64,000 bases of DNA, from NCBI GenBank assembly GCA_963680875.1, contig OY804589.1, positions 26,462,353 through 26,526,352 of the forward strand. The letters are read 5' to 3'. A program made the translations under genes and the position numbers. Below, piece after piece: positions 49,201-57,859 of this stretch. The notes beneath the pieces are model-generated. The model saw only the letters and a list, made by a program, of their open reading frames with translations. It searched no databases and was not told the DNA's origin. Source of the stretch: Bathymodiolus brooksi. Its lineage: Eukaryota > Mollusca > Bivalvia > Mytilida > Modiolidae. Positions within the stretch are counted from its first letter, which is position 1. Each line of letters starts with the position of its first letter.

Positions 49201-52200
49201 TTTCATTATTTCATTATTTATTTTTTAATGATATTATTATGTGACGACTAGGTATCTTTGTCTATTATCGGTTTTAGAGTGTTTTTGCATGCAATCAGTT
49301 TTGAAATGTATTTTTGCGCTTGATTAGTTTTAAGGGAACGACCATTTAACTTGAAGGGGGGGGGGTATGGTTTTTTTCTAAAAAAATATTCTGATTCCCA
49401 ATGTTGCTGAAAAAAATATTCTGATTTTGGTGGAGGAAAAAAAAAATAATCTGATTCAGAGTTTTTGTCATATAACCTAATGTTAAATTCTGGAAAAAAA
49501 ATTTGCGCTTCGCGCGACAAAAAAAATAAATTTTCTAACTCTTGTGTTGTCCGCAAAAAAAATTTCTGAACGAAACAAAAAACCATAACCACCACCCCCT
49601 CCTTCAAGTTAAATGGTCGGTCCCTATGTATGTAATTGTTTGCGTTTACTTAGCTTAAGAAATACTTTTGCGTATATCAGAGTAAGTTAGGTTTTGTATA
49701 TCTGTGTCAGGGGTGTTGATTTTCCCCCTGTTTGTATAATTATTCAAGCCTATCACCAATACGGCGTGGGTTCGCGCCCGGCTTTGTAAATTACACAAAA
49801 GGGTGCACTTGACTCGCAGCCGCAAGTGATAAAGTTTACCAGTTGCTTTCCCATGATCCGTGGTTCTCTCCGGGTACTCCGGCTTCTTCCACCACTAAAA
49901 CTGGTCGCCATGATATAACTGAAATAGTATTGAAAGTGGGGTTAAACACCAAAAACAAACAAACATATATAATTATTCAATTGTTTTATTAGTTCACAGT
50001 GTTTTTTTCTTGTATTTTTGTTCTTCCGTCAGCGCGGGATTTGAACCCACACCGTTAGTACAATGCACCAATTTGTCTAGCATAACGACAAACCACTTAG
50101 CCCCTTCGGCCAAATCCAGTATATAAAATATAGCTTCATTGACCGATGTGAGACATTGTCACGTAAGGTGAAACTTTGAAGGTCGTCCTTAAGGCCGGTG
50201 CACACGATAAGATTAATCGTATAAGACAATCATATCATATTGTTTTTAGATTAGCGTGAGTAAGTGATTGTTGTTTAACGCCAACTCATCTATATCATGG
50301 TGAGAACAAGTTAATTTTCAATTAGATGATGATGAGGTCCGCTTTGTACTAGACCAACACACTTAGTTGCATTTTCATAGCGCTAGCTCACTGAAACAAT
50401 AGTCCGCGGATAGACATGTCGCTCCACTCGGACACATTATCCCGATTCCAAGCCGACCAGTCTTTGCTCTTTCTCCGTAATGCTGCGTGCTTGGCGGAGA
50501 AGTAACAAATACCAATTTTATAGTCTTTCTTTGGTTTGATCCGATTGGGGCTCGAACCCATCATATACCAAACACGAGATGAGCACGCTAACCATTACAC
50601 TGTTAGATTAGAGCACTGCTCTATTTCAAAATGTGTCGTATATACGGTATATTTCATTTAATACCCAGTCATATCAAGGTAAAAGTGCATTTCTACAAAC
50701 ACACAAAATAAATGTAGTCCTATTAGTCCTTCAAATGCTTCCTTGTCCATTTTTAAAAAAATCCTAAAACTTTGAGGATCTTCTGTTGGTAATTCTGTCA
50801 AAAGTGAATGGAATGCCCCAAATGGTGGACATGATCTGCTTATTTTTTTCTATATTTTTTTAATAAACGTCAGAGAAAACCGAAGGGGCAATCAAGAATG
50901 ATTGATTGATTTGTTGATTTGTTGATTTTTGTGTTTAACGCCACTTTCAGCAATATTTCAGCTATATCATGGCGACCATTTTAGTGGTGGAAGAAGCTGG
51001 AGAGAACCACCGACCATGGGCAAGCAATGCAACTGGTAAACTTTATCACTTGCAGCTGCGAGTCGAGTGCACCCTTTGTGTAATTTACAAAGCCGGGCGC
51101 GAACCCACGCCGTATTGGTGATAGGCTTGTATGAGTTGTTAGGTAATCCAACTACCTAACTCATTGAGCAGCAATCAAGAATGAACAGTACAGAGACATA
51201 GGCAACATTGGGCAAAAAAACACAGAATGAAGGCAAACAAAAACAAAACACAACACAGAAAACTAAAAACACGGACCAGATAAAAAAAAACGGAGAATGA
51301 ACACAGGTGTTTACAAAACGTGAGCAGTTATTGTTTCTTATGAGAAAAACGATGGAGATACCAAAGTGGTAATCAGAAGCCGTAAATCGAGGAAGGACAG
51401 ACAATACAATGGCCAATAGGAAAAGGACGAAAATAAAAAAAACTGATCTACAAAATATTAAGCACAAAAAACTAAAGACTCAGCAACACGAGCCCCATTA
51501 AAAACTAGGTGCTCCGGAAGGGTAGCAGTTCCTGCTCCACATGTGGCACCCGTCGTGTTACTGAGATGTTCAAGTTGTGTAACTGGTTATTCAAAAATGC
51601 AACTTCAACGTGTGCATCAACAACCTTTTACAATGGAAATATGGTATTGAAATCAGTTATGAATAAAGGCTATTTTTCCATTGCTTCTTATAGCGGCCGG
51701 CACTTGAAATGTTTCCAATAAATATAGTGTGGCCTTAATACAATTTCAGATTCTTATGATTTCACAGGTGAAGCTCCAAAGTCCAGACTGTACTATTAAA
51801 ATATTATTACAGTTGCCATAGTGATCAGTGATTAACTTACCAATCAACAAATAATCTTCGCCGGTAGCCTGAAATTAAAAAAGAAAACTGTTATGTAAAG
51901 TGAGCTCAATGAACACAGAAAAGAGAACCACGTGTGCCGTGATATGACGTTGGGAATCCAGGTCCTGGCTTAGGACAGGCACAAACATGTGGTGGGGTTA
52001 AACCGGGCTATGTAACTGAAATATCTACAACGACGTCGTCAATATCATAATGATAACCTCTTATACACACAAGAATGTGATTTGATTTGATTTGATATTT
52101 GGTGTTTTAGCGCCACTTTCAACAATATTTCAGCTATATCATGGCGACCAGTTTTAGTGGTGGAGGAAGCCGGAGTACCCGGAGAGAACCACCGACCATG

Positions 52201-52475
52201 GGCAAGCAACTGGTAAACTTTATCACGTGCGGCTGAGAGTCGAGTGCACCCTTTTTTGTAATTTACAAAGCTGGGCGCGAACCCACGCCGTATTGGTGAT
52301 AGGCTTATATGAGTTGTTAGATCCAACGACCTAACTCATTGAGCCATCCGGGCCCAGAATTAATGTGAATAGTTCTTACAAATATCGATACCATTAATAT
52401 CACAACGTCCATAAAACTAGTTTAACCCCGCCACTATTTATTGAAGTGTCTGTACCAAGCCAGGAAAGTGAGTGG

Positions 52476-52515
<40 letters not shown>

Positions 52516-55500
52516 CATTATTATTATTATTGTTTTTCATTTTATTCCAATACACCAAACCAGTTATGCACTCAAGTTCTACTGCCTGCAAATATATTAA
52601 GCAGATCAAACATGACACATATAGCCCGAGTCGTTCTCAAGCTGTTTGCAAAATGTATTATTGCTGGCGGCTCGGCGGTAACACATGAGTACTTAATAAT
52701 AACTCATCAATTAGAAAAACTGCATTTGACGTCTGGAAGGATAATTTGTTACATGGTTCCTAACCAAATTAATGAGACAGTTGGTGCTATGTTCACTTAA
52801 GTTCGAATCGCTTTAGTTTAATCTCGCCACGTTTTATTGAAGTGCCTATACCTGTACCAAGGAAAGGAAAATAAGCGGTCATGTCGAGTTTGTCTGAATT
52901 TTTAACTGTTGCGACAGTGTGCTATTTTTGATTTTTCGTTTCATCCCTGTTCATGGTAGGTTCAAGGATCATGAGATATCGTTTCTTACTAATAACACAA
53001 GGACCAAATCTTACACCTGTTTGTCTACAAATTATCTATGAGTAGTACACAGGGGCGGATCCAGGGGGGGCGCACCGGCGCCCCCCCCCCCCCCCCCCTA
53101 AAATTGGAAAAAAATATGGTTTTTTGGCGTAAAATCGTGATTTTTCACACGAAATACCCCAAACATTTTCGCGCCTCCCTCCGCTCGGCGCAATTTTTTT
53201 AAGTGCGCCCCCCCCCCCCCCCCCTAACTTGAAATCCTGGATCCGCCCCTGGTACACCATTGAATATCAAAGAATCCATAATTATGTTATATGTTTGTTT
53301 GTTTGCTTGTTTGCTTGTTGGTGTTACAATATTTCAGTCATATCGTGGCGGTAAGTTTTATTGGTGGAGGAAACCGGAGGACTCAGAGAAACCCACCAAC
53401 CTGTAGCAAGTCACTGATAAACTGTATCACATAATGTTGTACACCTCGAACTCACAACATCAGTGGTGAAAGTCACTGATTGCATGTGTAGTTGTTTATC
53501 CAACTACCATGCGAACACGGTCACGACGGCCCCTTATGTTGTATAATGCACGAATTGAACACGGGGCGTCGTGGTTGTGATCGTATGGTAGTTGGATTTA
53601 CAACTACCCGTGCAATCAGTTTTATCACCACTACAGTTGTGTCTTCAAATCTCGCTTGTAGTGCTGTGTACTCGATACAGCATTATGTTGTCAGTGACTT
53701 GTGGCAGGTCGGTGACTTTCTCCGGGTACTCTAGTTGCATTCACCAATAAAACTGACCGTCACGATATAACTGAAATACTGTTGAAAGTGGCGTTAAGCA
53801 TCATAAATCTATAGCTAACCAAAAACCAATAAAAGCGACAGTCATGATATAACTGAAATATTGTTGAAAGTGGCGTTAAGCACCATAACTCTAAACCAAT
53901 GGAGCACAAGAAAAAACAACTCTGACATAGCTCGGATGGTGAGGTCATGAGATAGAATAGGTACAAAATTCTTGCAACCTTTGCCATTTAAGGACAGAAA
54001 CGGAAATATTTATAAGAGTACTTTTATGTCTTTGTACTGTAATAAACAGTAGACAAGTAGACAAGAATGACAGAAGATCAGACAACTTTTGTCATATTTA
54101 AATGTTAACATATGTCATATTATATACTATATACAGTTGTATAACAATACACATTTTACATGCTGACTTTTGTTATACTGTATTCTGTTATAACACACAC
54201 GATAACAAGAAACAAGATCTTCAAAAACAAGATTCTTAAACCAATCACACATCAAAAGCATATTTACCTACCTAGTTCAAGACCACACACACGTATATAT
54301 ATTATAGGTAAAATAAGAATATCGGAAGGTGATCAGAAGCAGTAAACCGAAGGACACGCAATGCAATTAATGACCCGCCATATTTGTGTGCCTGTCCCGA
54401 GACAGAATCTGGATTTCAAACATCATAATGTCGTGGTATTTTATATGTTACAAAATATTTACTTTATTTATTTGGTGTTAAACGCCATACCGCTAACGCT
54501 AGATCGCTATTTATTGATTGTGCACAATGGGTTAAGATTTGATTTGATTTTGATTTTGATTGTGTTTAACGCCACTTTCAGCAATATTTCAGCTATATCA
54601 TGGCGACCAGTTTTAGTGGTGGAGGAAGCTGGAGTACCCGGAGAGAACCACCGACCCTGGGCAAGCAACTGGTAAATTTTATCACTTGCGGCTGTGAGTC
54701 GAGTGCACCCTTTTTTGTAATTTACAAAGCTGGGCGCGAACCCATGCCGTATTGGTGATAGGCTTGTATGAGTTGTTAGGTAATCCAACTACCTAACTCA
54801 TTGAGCCACCCGGGCCCCCAGTGGGTTAAAATGAGAGGTGATTGTTCAATGTGTTGACATTGGAAGCATTGTTGACCATCACTGTTTAAGCTTTCTTTTC
54901 ATAATTTAAGTATTTGCAATGCACATTTATTTAATATGTTTTATTTCAAAATGTGTATGAATTGTATGCAATATCAATTATGTTAAACGGTTAAAAAAAA
55001 TTTTAACGTTTCATATATATAAATAGAACGGCAGAAATTACACAATTGGATTCAGAAACAAGCAAAGGCTGTTTTTAACGGTGGCTGATTAAGGCCATGC
55101 AAGAAAAAAAAATATTGTTCCTTCGATATAATATCTTGTTCCCACAAGAAAGATATTTTATTCACACAACATCGGTATTTTGTTCCCACAACATAATATT
55201 ATTCCCACAAGATCGGCATTTTATTCCCACAACATATTATATTATTCCCACAAGATCGGCATTTTGTTCACACCACATATTATGCGTGAGTGCGTGCGTG
55301 TGTGGGGTGTGTACACGTGTGTGTTAGAGAGAGAGATGGTTGTTTTTTCTGTCTGATTATAATACTATGTCCCTTATATGTATATGTTCGTTCTACCCTT
55401 GATTATTGTGGTGGAGGAGGGTTGAAATCTCACAACACTTGTTCAGCCTCGTCACACATACGTGTAGATGTCTAAAGTCGGGAGCCTCATCGACACTAAG

Positions 55501-57748
55501 TGAATCACAATTGCAATTTTGAACAACAGCAGTAATACTCTATTAATTTATCAATAAAATGTATTAATTTGAAATACGGTATATTGATATTGATCTTCTG
55601 CACCAATTTTGAGTTCTGTTGTGCCAAACTTTTAAAACAAGGATTTCATGGGTAGCACAAAAAAAAAGAATAATTTATTGACTAAATAACGTGTACTAAA
55701 ATATGTATTTTACTAACATAAGCCTTTTTTTTTTTAATCACCACTTTTTTAACACACTTCAAGTATCAATATTTACAATTACAAGAAGAAGCTCACAAGA
55801 GCCTTTATTGCTCACCTGGACCCTAACATGCCGAACACAATTTTGAAAGGGGATCACCCAAGGACTAGTGTGACCAAGTTTGATTCCAGTTGGCTAGGGA
55901 GTTTCAGAGAAGAAGATCGTTGAATGTGTTTCTCCAAAGGGTCCAATGTCAATTTATGTTCTCCATGGCGGTCATGTTGGTTTGGACCTTGACCTGCCGG
56001 GCGCAATTTTGAAAGGGGACCACCCAAGGACCATTGTGACCAAGTATGGTTGCAGTTGACCCTGTAGTTTGTATGGAGGAGATATTTAAATGTGCTTCCC
56101 CATAGGGTCCTATGTTAAACTAAGTTCCTCGCTTGCAGTCATCTCGGATCGGACCCGGACCTGTCAGATGCAATTTTGGAAAGGAGATCATCCAAGGCCT
56201 TTTGTGACCAAGTTTGGTTCCAATTGACCCAGTAGTTTCTGCAGAGAAGATCTTTGAATGTATTTCCCATAAGGTCCAATGTTAAACTATTTTTCCCGCT
56301 GGTGGCCATCTTGGATTGGGAACAAAATAGTATATTGAGGGAACAAGATAATATGTTGTTTGAACAAAATATCTTTCTTGTGGAACAAAATAATAAGTTG
56401 TGGGAACAAGATAGTATATTGAAGGAACAAGATAATATGTTGTGGGAACGAAATAATATATTGAGGGAACAAGATAATATGTTGTGGGAACAAAATATAT
56501 TTCTTGTGGGAACAAAATAATAAGTTGTGGGAACAAGATATTATATTGAGGGAACAATATGATATGTTGTGGGAACCAAATAATATATTGAGGGAACAAG
56601 ATAATATGTTGTGGGAACAAAATATCTTTCTTGTGGGAACAAAATAATAAGCTGTGGGAACAATATTTATCAGTATATTGAGGGAAGAAAATTAAAAAAA
56701 AATCTCGCATGGCCTTAATCGGCCACCGTAGTTTTTTTTATCTGTTTCCCAGGAAAAACATACAAACATCACAAAAATAAATATGCATACTGATAAAATG
56801 TTATACTTGTGTGAGAATTATTTTTACAATGAAGGAGACAAAAATATATGTAGCATGTAGTTGAAAACTGCACAACTTACTTGAAAATATTAATACAAAG
56901 AGATTGAATAATAAGATTGAAACACAGGCGCTCGTGGCACGGACTTATCACCCCCCTTTTTTCTAACTTTCTGTTTACAAATTTATTTTCCATAAAATTT
57001 CTTTATTTCTTTATTATTTCATCTCTCTTTCCTTATCTTAACTTGTTCGTGTCAATATTCATACAATCAAATTGCATGTGTCGACCCTGGATTATTAGTA
57101 TCTATATAGGGTCGACACATGCAATTTGATGTTAACATAAGATTATATGAATATTGATACGAACAAGTTAAAATAAGGAAAAAGAGATGAAATAATAAAG
57201 AAATAAAGAAATGTTATTGAAAATAAATTTGTAAACAGAAAGTTAGAAAAAGGGGGGTGGTAAGTCCGAGCCACGAGCGCCTGTGGATAGAAAAGGTGAA
57301 AAAAATATTATGTGAGTATGTCAAAGTGTAAATCTTTTACTTTTTATGATGAAGGTTTGGACTGATTTAAATATTGCTCTGTTTTCTTCGTCATTTAGAT
57401 TAACTGGTCCAAAAATAAGTCAACTCATTTCTTAAGAATACATTATGATAATACGTGTATATATAATTGGTATAAAGTGTTCTGTTTTCTTCGTCATTTA
57501 GATTAACTGGTCCAAAAATAAGTGAATTCATCTCTTAAGAATACACTATGATAATATATATAATTGGTATACAGATTTATGTGTTGTGTAATTGTGTTTT
57601 ATCTGCATGTACACAAACAATATTATAACAGGTAAGGTAATTTACGTGTACGCGTCCTCATGTCTAAACATTGTTTCATAAAATAGCTTATTATTTTACT
57701 TAATAGTGTTGATGTGCTACTTAGTAATAAATAAACAAAACTTACCAT
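42989..57748 (-). CDS. Calmodulin/troponin-C-like EF-hand protein, 160 residues
   Basis: Exons 57748-57746, 51868-51841, 44797-44657 and 43299-42989 (3+28+141+311 = 483 bp). The start ATG is the last codon of its exon and is followed by GTAAGT. The protein has calmodulin layout. EF1 (EFEEAFNLFAKDGIINSRDL, 11-30) has a shortened loop. EF2 (55-66, DCDDDGWITFPE) is a perfect 12-residue calcium loop and is itself split by an intron. EF3 (92-103) lacks the final Glu. EF4 (about 125-136) is shortened. Only one site should bind calcium with high affinity. The C-terminal tail is Ser/Thr/Asn-rich. This is a calcium sensor or structural relative; whether it is a true troponin C, a myosin light chain relative or a divergent calmodulin is open. 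There is no signal peptide. Confidence 0.82.
43362..43795 (+). repeat. Dispersed fragment followed by family D copy
   Basis: The piece at 43362-43460 (acagagaacaattgtgcccc) resembles 2515-2610. The piece at 43607-43795 is family D (gtagaaatctaatttagtgc, cttaaacaagataaccaaga, tgcctgagggaggagaac) and contains one copy of the segment that is tandemly amplified at 46.0-48.5 kb. It lies in intron 3 of the EF-hand gene. Confidence 0.65.
44278..44610 (+). repeat. Family F and family H fragments
   Basis: At 44278-44425 the text tgcctgtaccaagtcagggt, then tccctttgtaagattgttcg belongs to a bivalve-type dispersed repeat that I link with family F (compare 52441 and 60735). At 44523-44600 gaggtcctggattgtgacag, then tggaggggtaaaaccgg is family H (compare 51955 and 62800). 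Neither codes for protein. Confidence 0.5.
44657..44797 (-). CDS. EF-hand gene exon 3
   Basis: 141 bp, phase 1 to phase 1. The acceptor is atattggtag before 44797 and the donor GTTTGT follows 44657. The donor is weak but is the only position that joins into the canonical DCDDDGWITFPE loop. It encodes FEEAFNLFAKDG through KKMIQLVDCD. Confidence 0.88.
44927..45184. mobile_element. MITE-2 copy 2
   Basis: Opposite orientation to the copy at 42533. Ends agggaacgaccattttactt and aagttaaatggtcggtcc. The interior again has attctgattcccaatgttgc. The caaagcgcg motif has been lost. Confidence 0.85.
45647..45762. repeat. 33-bp tandem repeat, three copies
   Basis: Unit aaggggtaagtttgttggag plus attttaatatggg, with point changes and one deleted T in the middle copy. 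The same unit forms the arms of the neighbouring hairpin at 45798-45959. Confidence 0.9.
45798..45959. repeat. Foldback repeat with perfect 65-bp arms
   Basis: The left arm aaataatttatggaagggg runs to tctgcgtaaaa. The right arm is its reverse complement and ends at 45959. The 32-bp centre is a partial extra copy of the inner arm (tacgcagataatgttaccca), so two alternative hairpins are possible. Confidence 0.93.
46013..48512. repeat. 21-bp satellite, about 115 units
   Basis: Unit aaacaggataaccaaagatc plus t, alternating with a gatgt variant. About a dozen units have a 6-bp insertion ctaccggt in place of ct, giving 27 bp. Others have aaaatatct or aaatagg. Since 21 is seven codons, two long minus-strand frames appear (leucine-rich peptide repeats); they are artefacts. 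The array ends in the 3' part of family D. Confidence 0.96.
48513..48548 (+). repeat. Family D 3' end adjoining the 21-bp array
   Basis: aatcagctgaggttgttacc, then tatgcccgagggaggttaac corresponds to the ends of family D copies at 7440, 16100 and 43770. Right after it catcataaggctggta is duplicated in tandem (48562-48598). Confidence 0.75.
48599..49326. other. Intronic spacer, no gene seen
   Basis: Contains C-rich segments (48970-49080) and AT-rich DNA. Two short opposite-strand frames here have no domains. It lies within the 7-kb second coding intron of the EF-hand gene. Confidence 0.4.
49327..49626. mobile_element. MITE-2 copy 3
   Basis: Ends aagggaacgaccatttaact and agttaaatggtcggtccct. 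The interior is closest to copy 1 (retains ttgcgcttcgcgcgac). Homopolymer runs differ between copies. Confidence 0.87.
49737..49968 (+). mobile_element. SINE-C copy, plus strand, head truncated
   Basis: Starts inside the head (caagcctatcaccaatacgg) with box B gcgtgggttcgcgcccggct intact, then the gtgcacttgactcgcagccg block, the central domain (ctccgggtactccggcttct) and the tail (gaaagtggggttaaacacca). Confidence 0.8.
50023..50112 (-). repeat. tRNA-like segment with A and B boxes
   Basis: On the minus strand ggccgaaggggctaagtggt gives a box-A-like GGCTAAGTGG, and about 50 bp on gtgtgggttcaaatcccgcg gives a perfect box-B-like GGTTCAAATCC. I cannot pair a full acceptor stem, so this is more likely a SINE head or tRNA pseudogene than a working tRNA. 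It does not match SINE-A, B or C. Confidence 0.5.
50262..50606 (-). mobile_element. SINE-A full-length copy, minus strand
   Basis: Tail (gattgttgtttaacgccaac), body (catgtcgctccactcggaca) and head with box B (gggctcgaacccatcatata) and box A (gctaaccattacactg). The body segment that is amplified at 17920-18025 occurs once here. Confidence 0.87.
50903..51170 (-). mobile_element. SINE-C copy, minus strand
   Basis: A (GATT)n-like 3' tail, then gtgtttaacgccactttcag, the central domain and the head (gggcgcgaacccacgccgta, ttgttaggtaatccaactac). Near 50999 the cggagtacc segment is deleted. Confidence 0.82.
51355..51570 (+). repeat. Family E dispersed element
   Basis: ggtaatcagaagccgtaaat, then aacacgagccccattaaaaa and ggaagggtagcagttcctgc. 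Relatives lie at 7125 and 59305. The 70-codon frame starting at 51509 reads this repeat and is not a gene. Confidence 0.65.
51841..51868 (-). CDS. EF-hand gene exon 2 (28-bp microexon)
   Basis: Acceptor tttttaatttcag before 51868 and donor GTAAGT after 51841. It encodes ATGEDYLLI and the first base of Glu. It enters in phase 0, which fits the ATG-only exon 1, and leaves in phase 1, which fits exon 3. At 28 bp it is a microexon. Confidence 0.78.
51955..52020 (+). repeat. Family H fragment
   Basis: ggcttaggacaggcacaaac, then gtggtggggttaaaccgggc. It matches 44523-44600 and 62800-62870. Confidence 0.6.
52075..52355 (-). mobile_element. SINE-C full-length copy
   Basis: A (TTTGAT)-like 3' end, tail, central domain (agtggtggaggaagccggag) and head up to ctcattgagccatccgggcc. 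Confidence 0.85.
52397..52540 (+). repeat. Family F start and (ATT)n microsatellite
   Basis: aaactagtttaaccccgcca, then ttgaagtgtctgtaccaagc starts a family F copy. A (ATT)n run of about 55 bp lies at 52478-52532. The opposing leucine/tyrosine- and asparagine-rich frames here are the microsatellite. Confidence 0.7.
52805..52970 (+). repeat. Family F copy with both array motifs
   Basis: In order: gctttagtttaatctcgcca (core of the 25-bp array), tattgaagtgcctatacctg, then ttaactgttgcgacagtgtg (core of the 27-bp array). It shows that both adjacent minisatellites at 19.97-21.66 kb correspond to single segments of one dispersed repeat. Confidence 0.65.
53050..53251. mobile_element. hAT-like MITE, about 200 bp
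   Basis: Terminal inverted repeats caggggcggatccag and ctggatccgcccctg, a form I associate with hAT-type non-autonomous elements in many animals. The flanks share gtacac, a possible decayed 8-bp duplication. The interior has two long C/G runs and inverted gcgcc segments. No protein. Confidence 0.8.
53325..53540 (-). mobile_element. SINE-B copy, head facing its neighbour
   Basis: Central domain (attggtggaggaaaccggag), then the head ending acacggtcacgacggcccc. The box-B area is reduced (cacctcgaactcacaac). The next SINE-B begins 25 bp later on the other strand. Confidence 0.8.
53563..53808 (+). mobile_element. SINE-B copy, plus strand
   Basis: Head ggggcgtcgtggttgtgatc, then tttacaactacccgtgcaat, gtgtactcgatacagcatta, the central domain and the tail (aaagtggcgttaagcatcat). 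A further tail fragment follows at 53830-53900. Confidence 0.8.
53909..54324. other. Intronic spacer, no gene seen
   Basis: AT-rich DNA without recognisable repeats or exons. The short open frames on both strands lack domains. Confidence 0.4.
54325..54820. mobile_element. Family E fragment, then SINE-C (minus)
   Basis: 54325-54370: gtgatcagaagcagtaaacc (family E). 54545-54820: SINE-C with tail gtgtttaacgccactttcag, central domain and head ending cattgagccacccgggcccc. This head is complete to its 5' end. Confidence 0.75.
55838..56310. repeat. 166-bp tandem repeat, three copies
   Basis: Each copy starts near caattttgaaaggggaccac, contains gtgaccaagtttggttccag and a tttcagagaagaag-type block, and ends with ggtccaatgttaaacta. 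Starts at 55841, 56007 and 56173 give an exact 166-bp period. Copies differ at perhaps 20 percent of sites. Confidence 0.88.
56318..56690. repeat. Tandem array of about 30-bp gggaacaa units
   Basis: About a dozen units of gggaacaagataatatgttg, each followed by tgggaacaaaat or gagggaaca variants, some with atctttcttgt. The inverted counterpart at 55110-55275 has about six units. Open frames on both strands are repeat artefacts. Confidence 0.85.
56923..57285. repeat. Long inverted repeat, about 170-bp arms
   Basis: Left end cacaggcgctcgtggc and right end gccacgagcgcctgtg. The arms share ttctaactttctgtttacaa, tcttaacttgttcgtgtcaa and gggtcgacacatgcaatttg (inverted). The loop is about 20 bp. Arms match at well over 90 percent, so this is a young foldback element. 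Confidence 0.92.
57377..57582. repeat. 103-bp tandem duplication
   Basis: Two copies of tctgttttcttcgtcattta through atataattggtata with a handful of differences. It lies about 170 bp below the EF-hand start codon, in intron 1. Confidence 0.9.
57746..57748 (-). CDS. EF-hand gene exon 1: ATG at exon end
   Basis: The minus strand reads caaacaaatcgATG, then GTAAGTTTTG, a strong donor right after the start codon. Exon 1 therefore supplies only Met and the 5' untranslated leader. Calmodulin and troponin C genes in animals are known for this arrangement, which supports the assignment. Confidence 0.72.
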
Positions 57749-57813
57749 CGATTTGTTTGAATACTTCGAATCAGGAAGTAATTTACTTAAGTTGTCTGGT
57801 CTGGTGCAAATGT

Positions 57814-57843
57814 ACTTTCACTTTCGATTTTGAATTTCCGAAA
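57814..57843 (-). promoter_or_regulatory. Possible ISRE/IRF-like site near EF-hand start
   Basis: On the minus strand ttttcggaaattcaaaatcg and then tcgaaagtgaaagta. GAAAGTGAAA fits the GAAANNGAAA core bound by IRF proteins, and cGGAAATTCa is close to a kappa-B-like site. It lies 66-95 bp upstream of the start codon and may be in the leader or the promoter. Motif match only. Confidence 0.25.
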
Positions 57844-57859
57844 ACCACAAGCCTGGGAT

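Larger units (their letters stand above)
55078..56729. mobile_element. 1.65-kb terminal-inverted-repeat element with two internal arrays
   Basis: The left end acggtggctgattaaggcca and the right end tggccttaatcggccaccgt are near-perfect inverted repeats. Inward of both lie inverted arrays of a gttcccacaagaaagatatt / gggaacaagataatatgttg unit, so the arms extend to about 200 bp. The centre holds a 166-bp repeat in three copies (55838-56310). No transposase frame is visible. The 166-bp core inside a mobile element recalls the pearl elements of bivalves (from memory, unverified). Confidence 0.72.

Noticed and set aside
50023..50112. Functional tRNA gene
   Set aside because: Promoter boxes are good but I could not form a convincing acceptor stem or a normal anticodon arm; kept only as a tRNA-like segment.
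52400..52800. Paired frames rich in Tyr/Leu and Asn over an (ATT)n run
   Set aside because: Microsatellite translation; no conserved sequence on either side.
55097..56710. Several frames with FPQ / EQD repeats on both strands
   Set aside because: Reading of the gggaacaa minisatellite arms of a terminal-inverted-repeat element.
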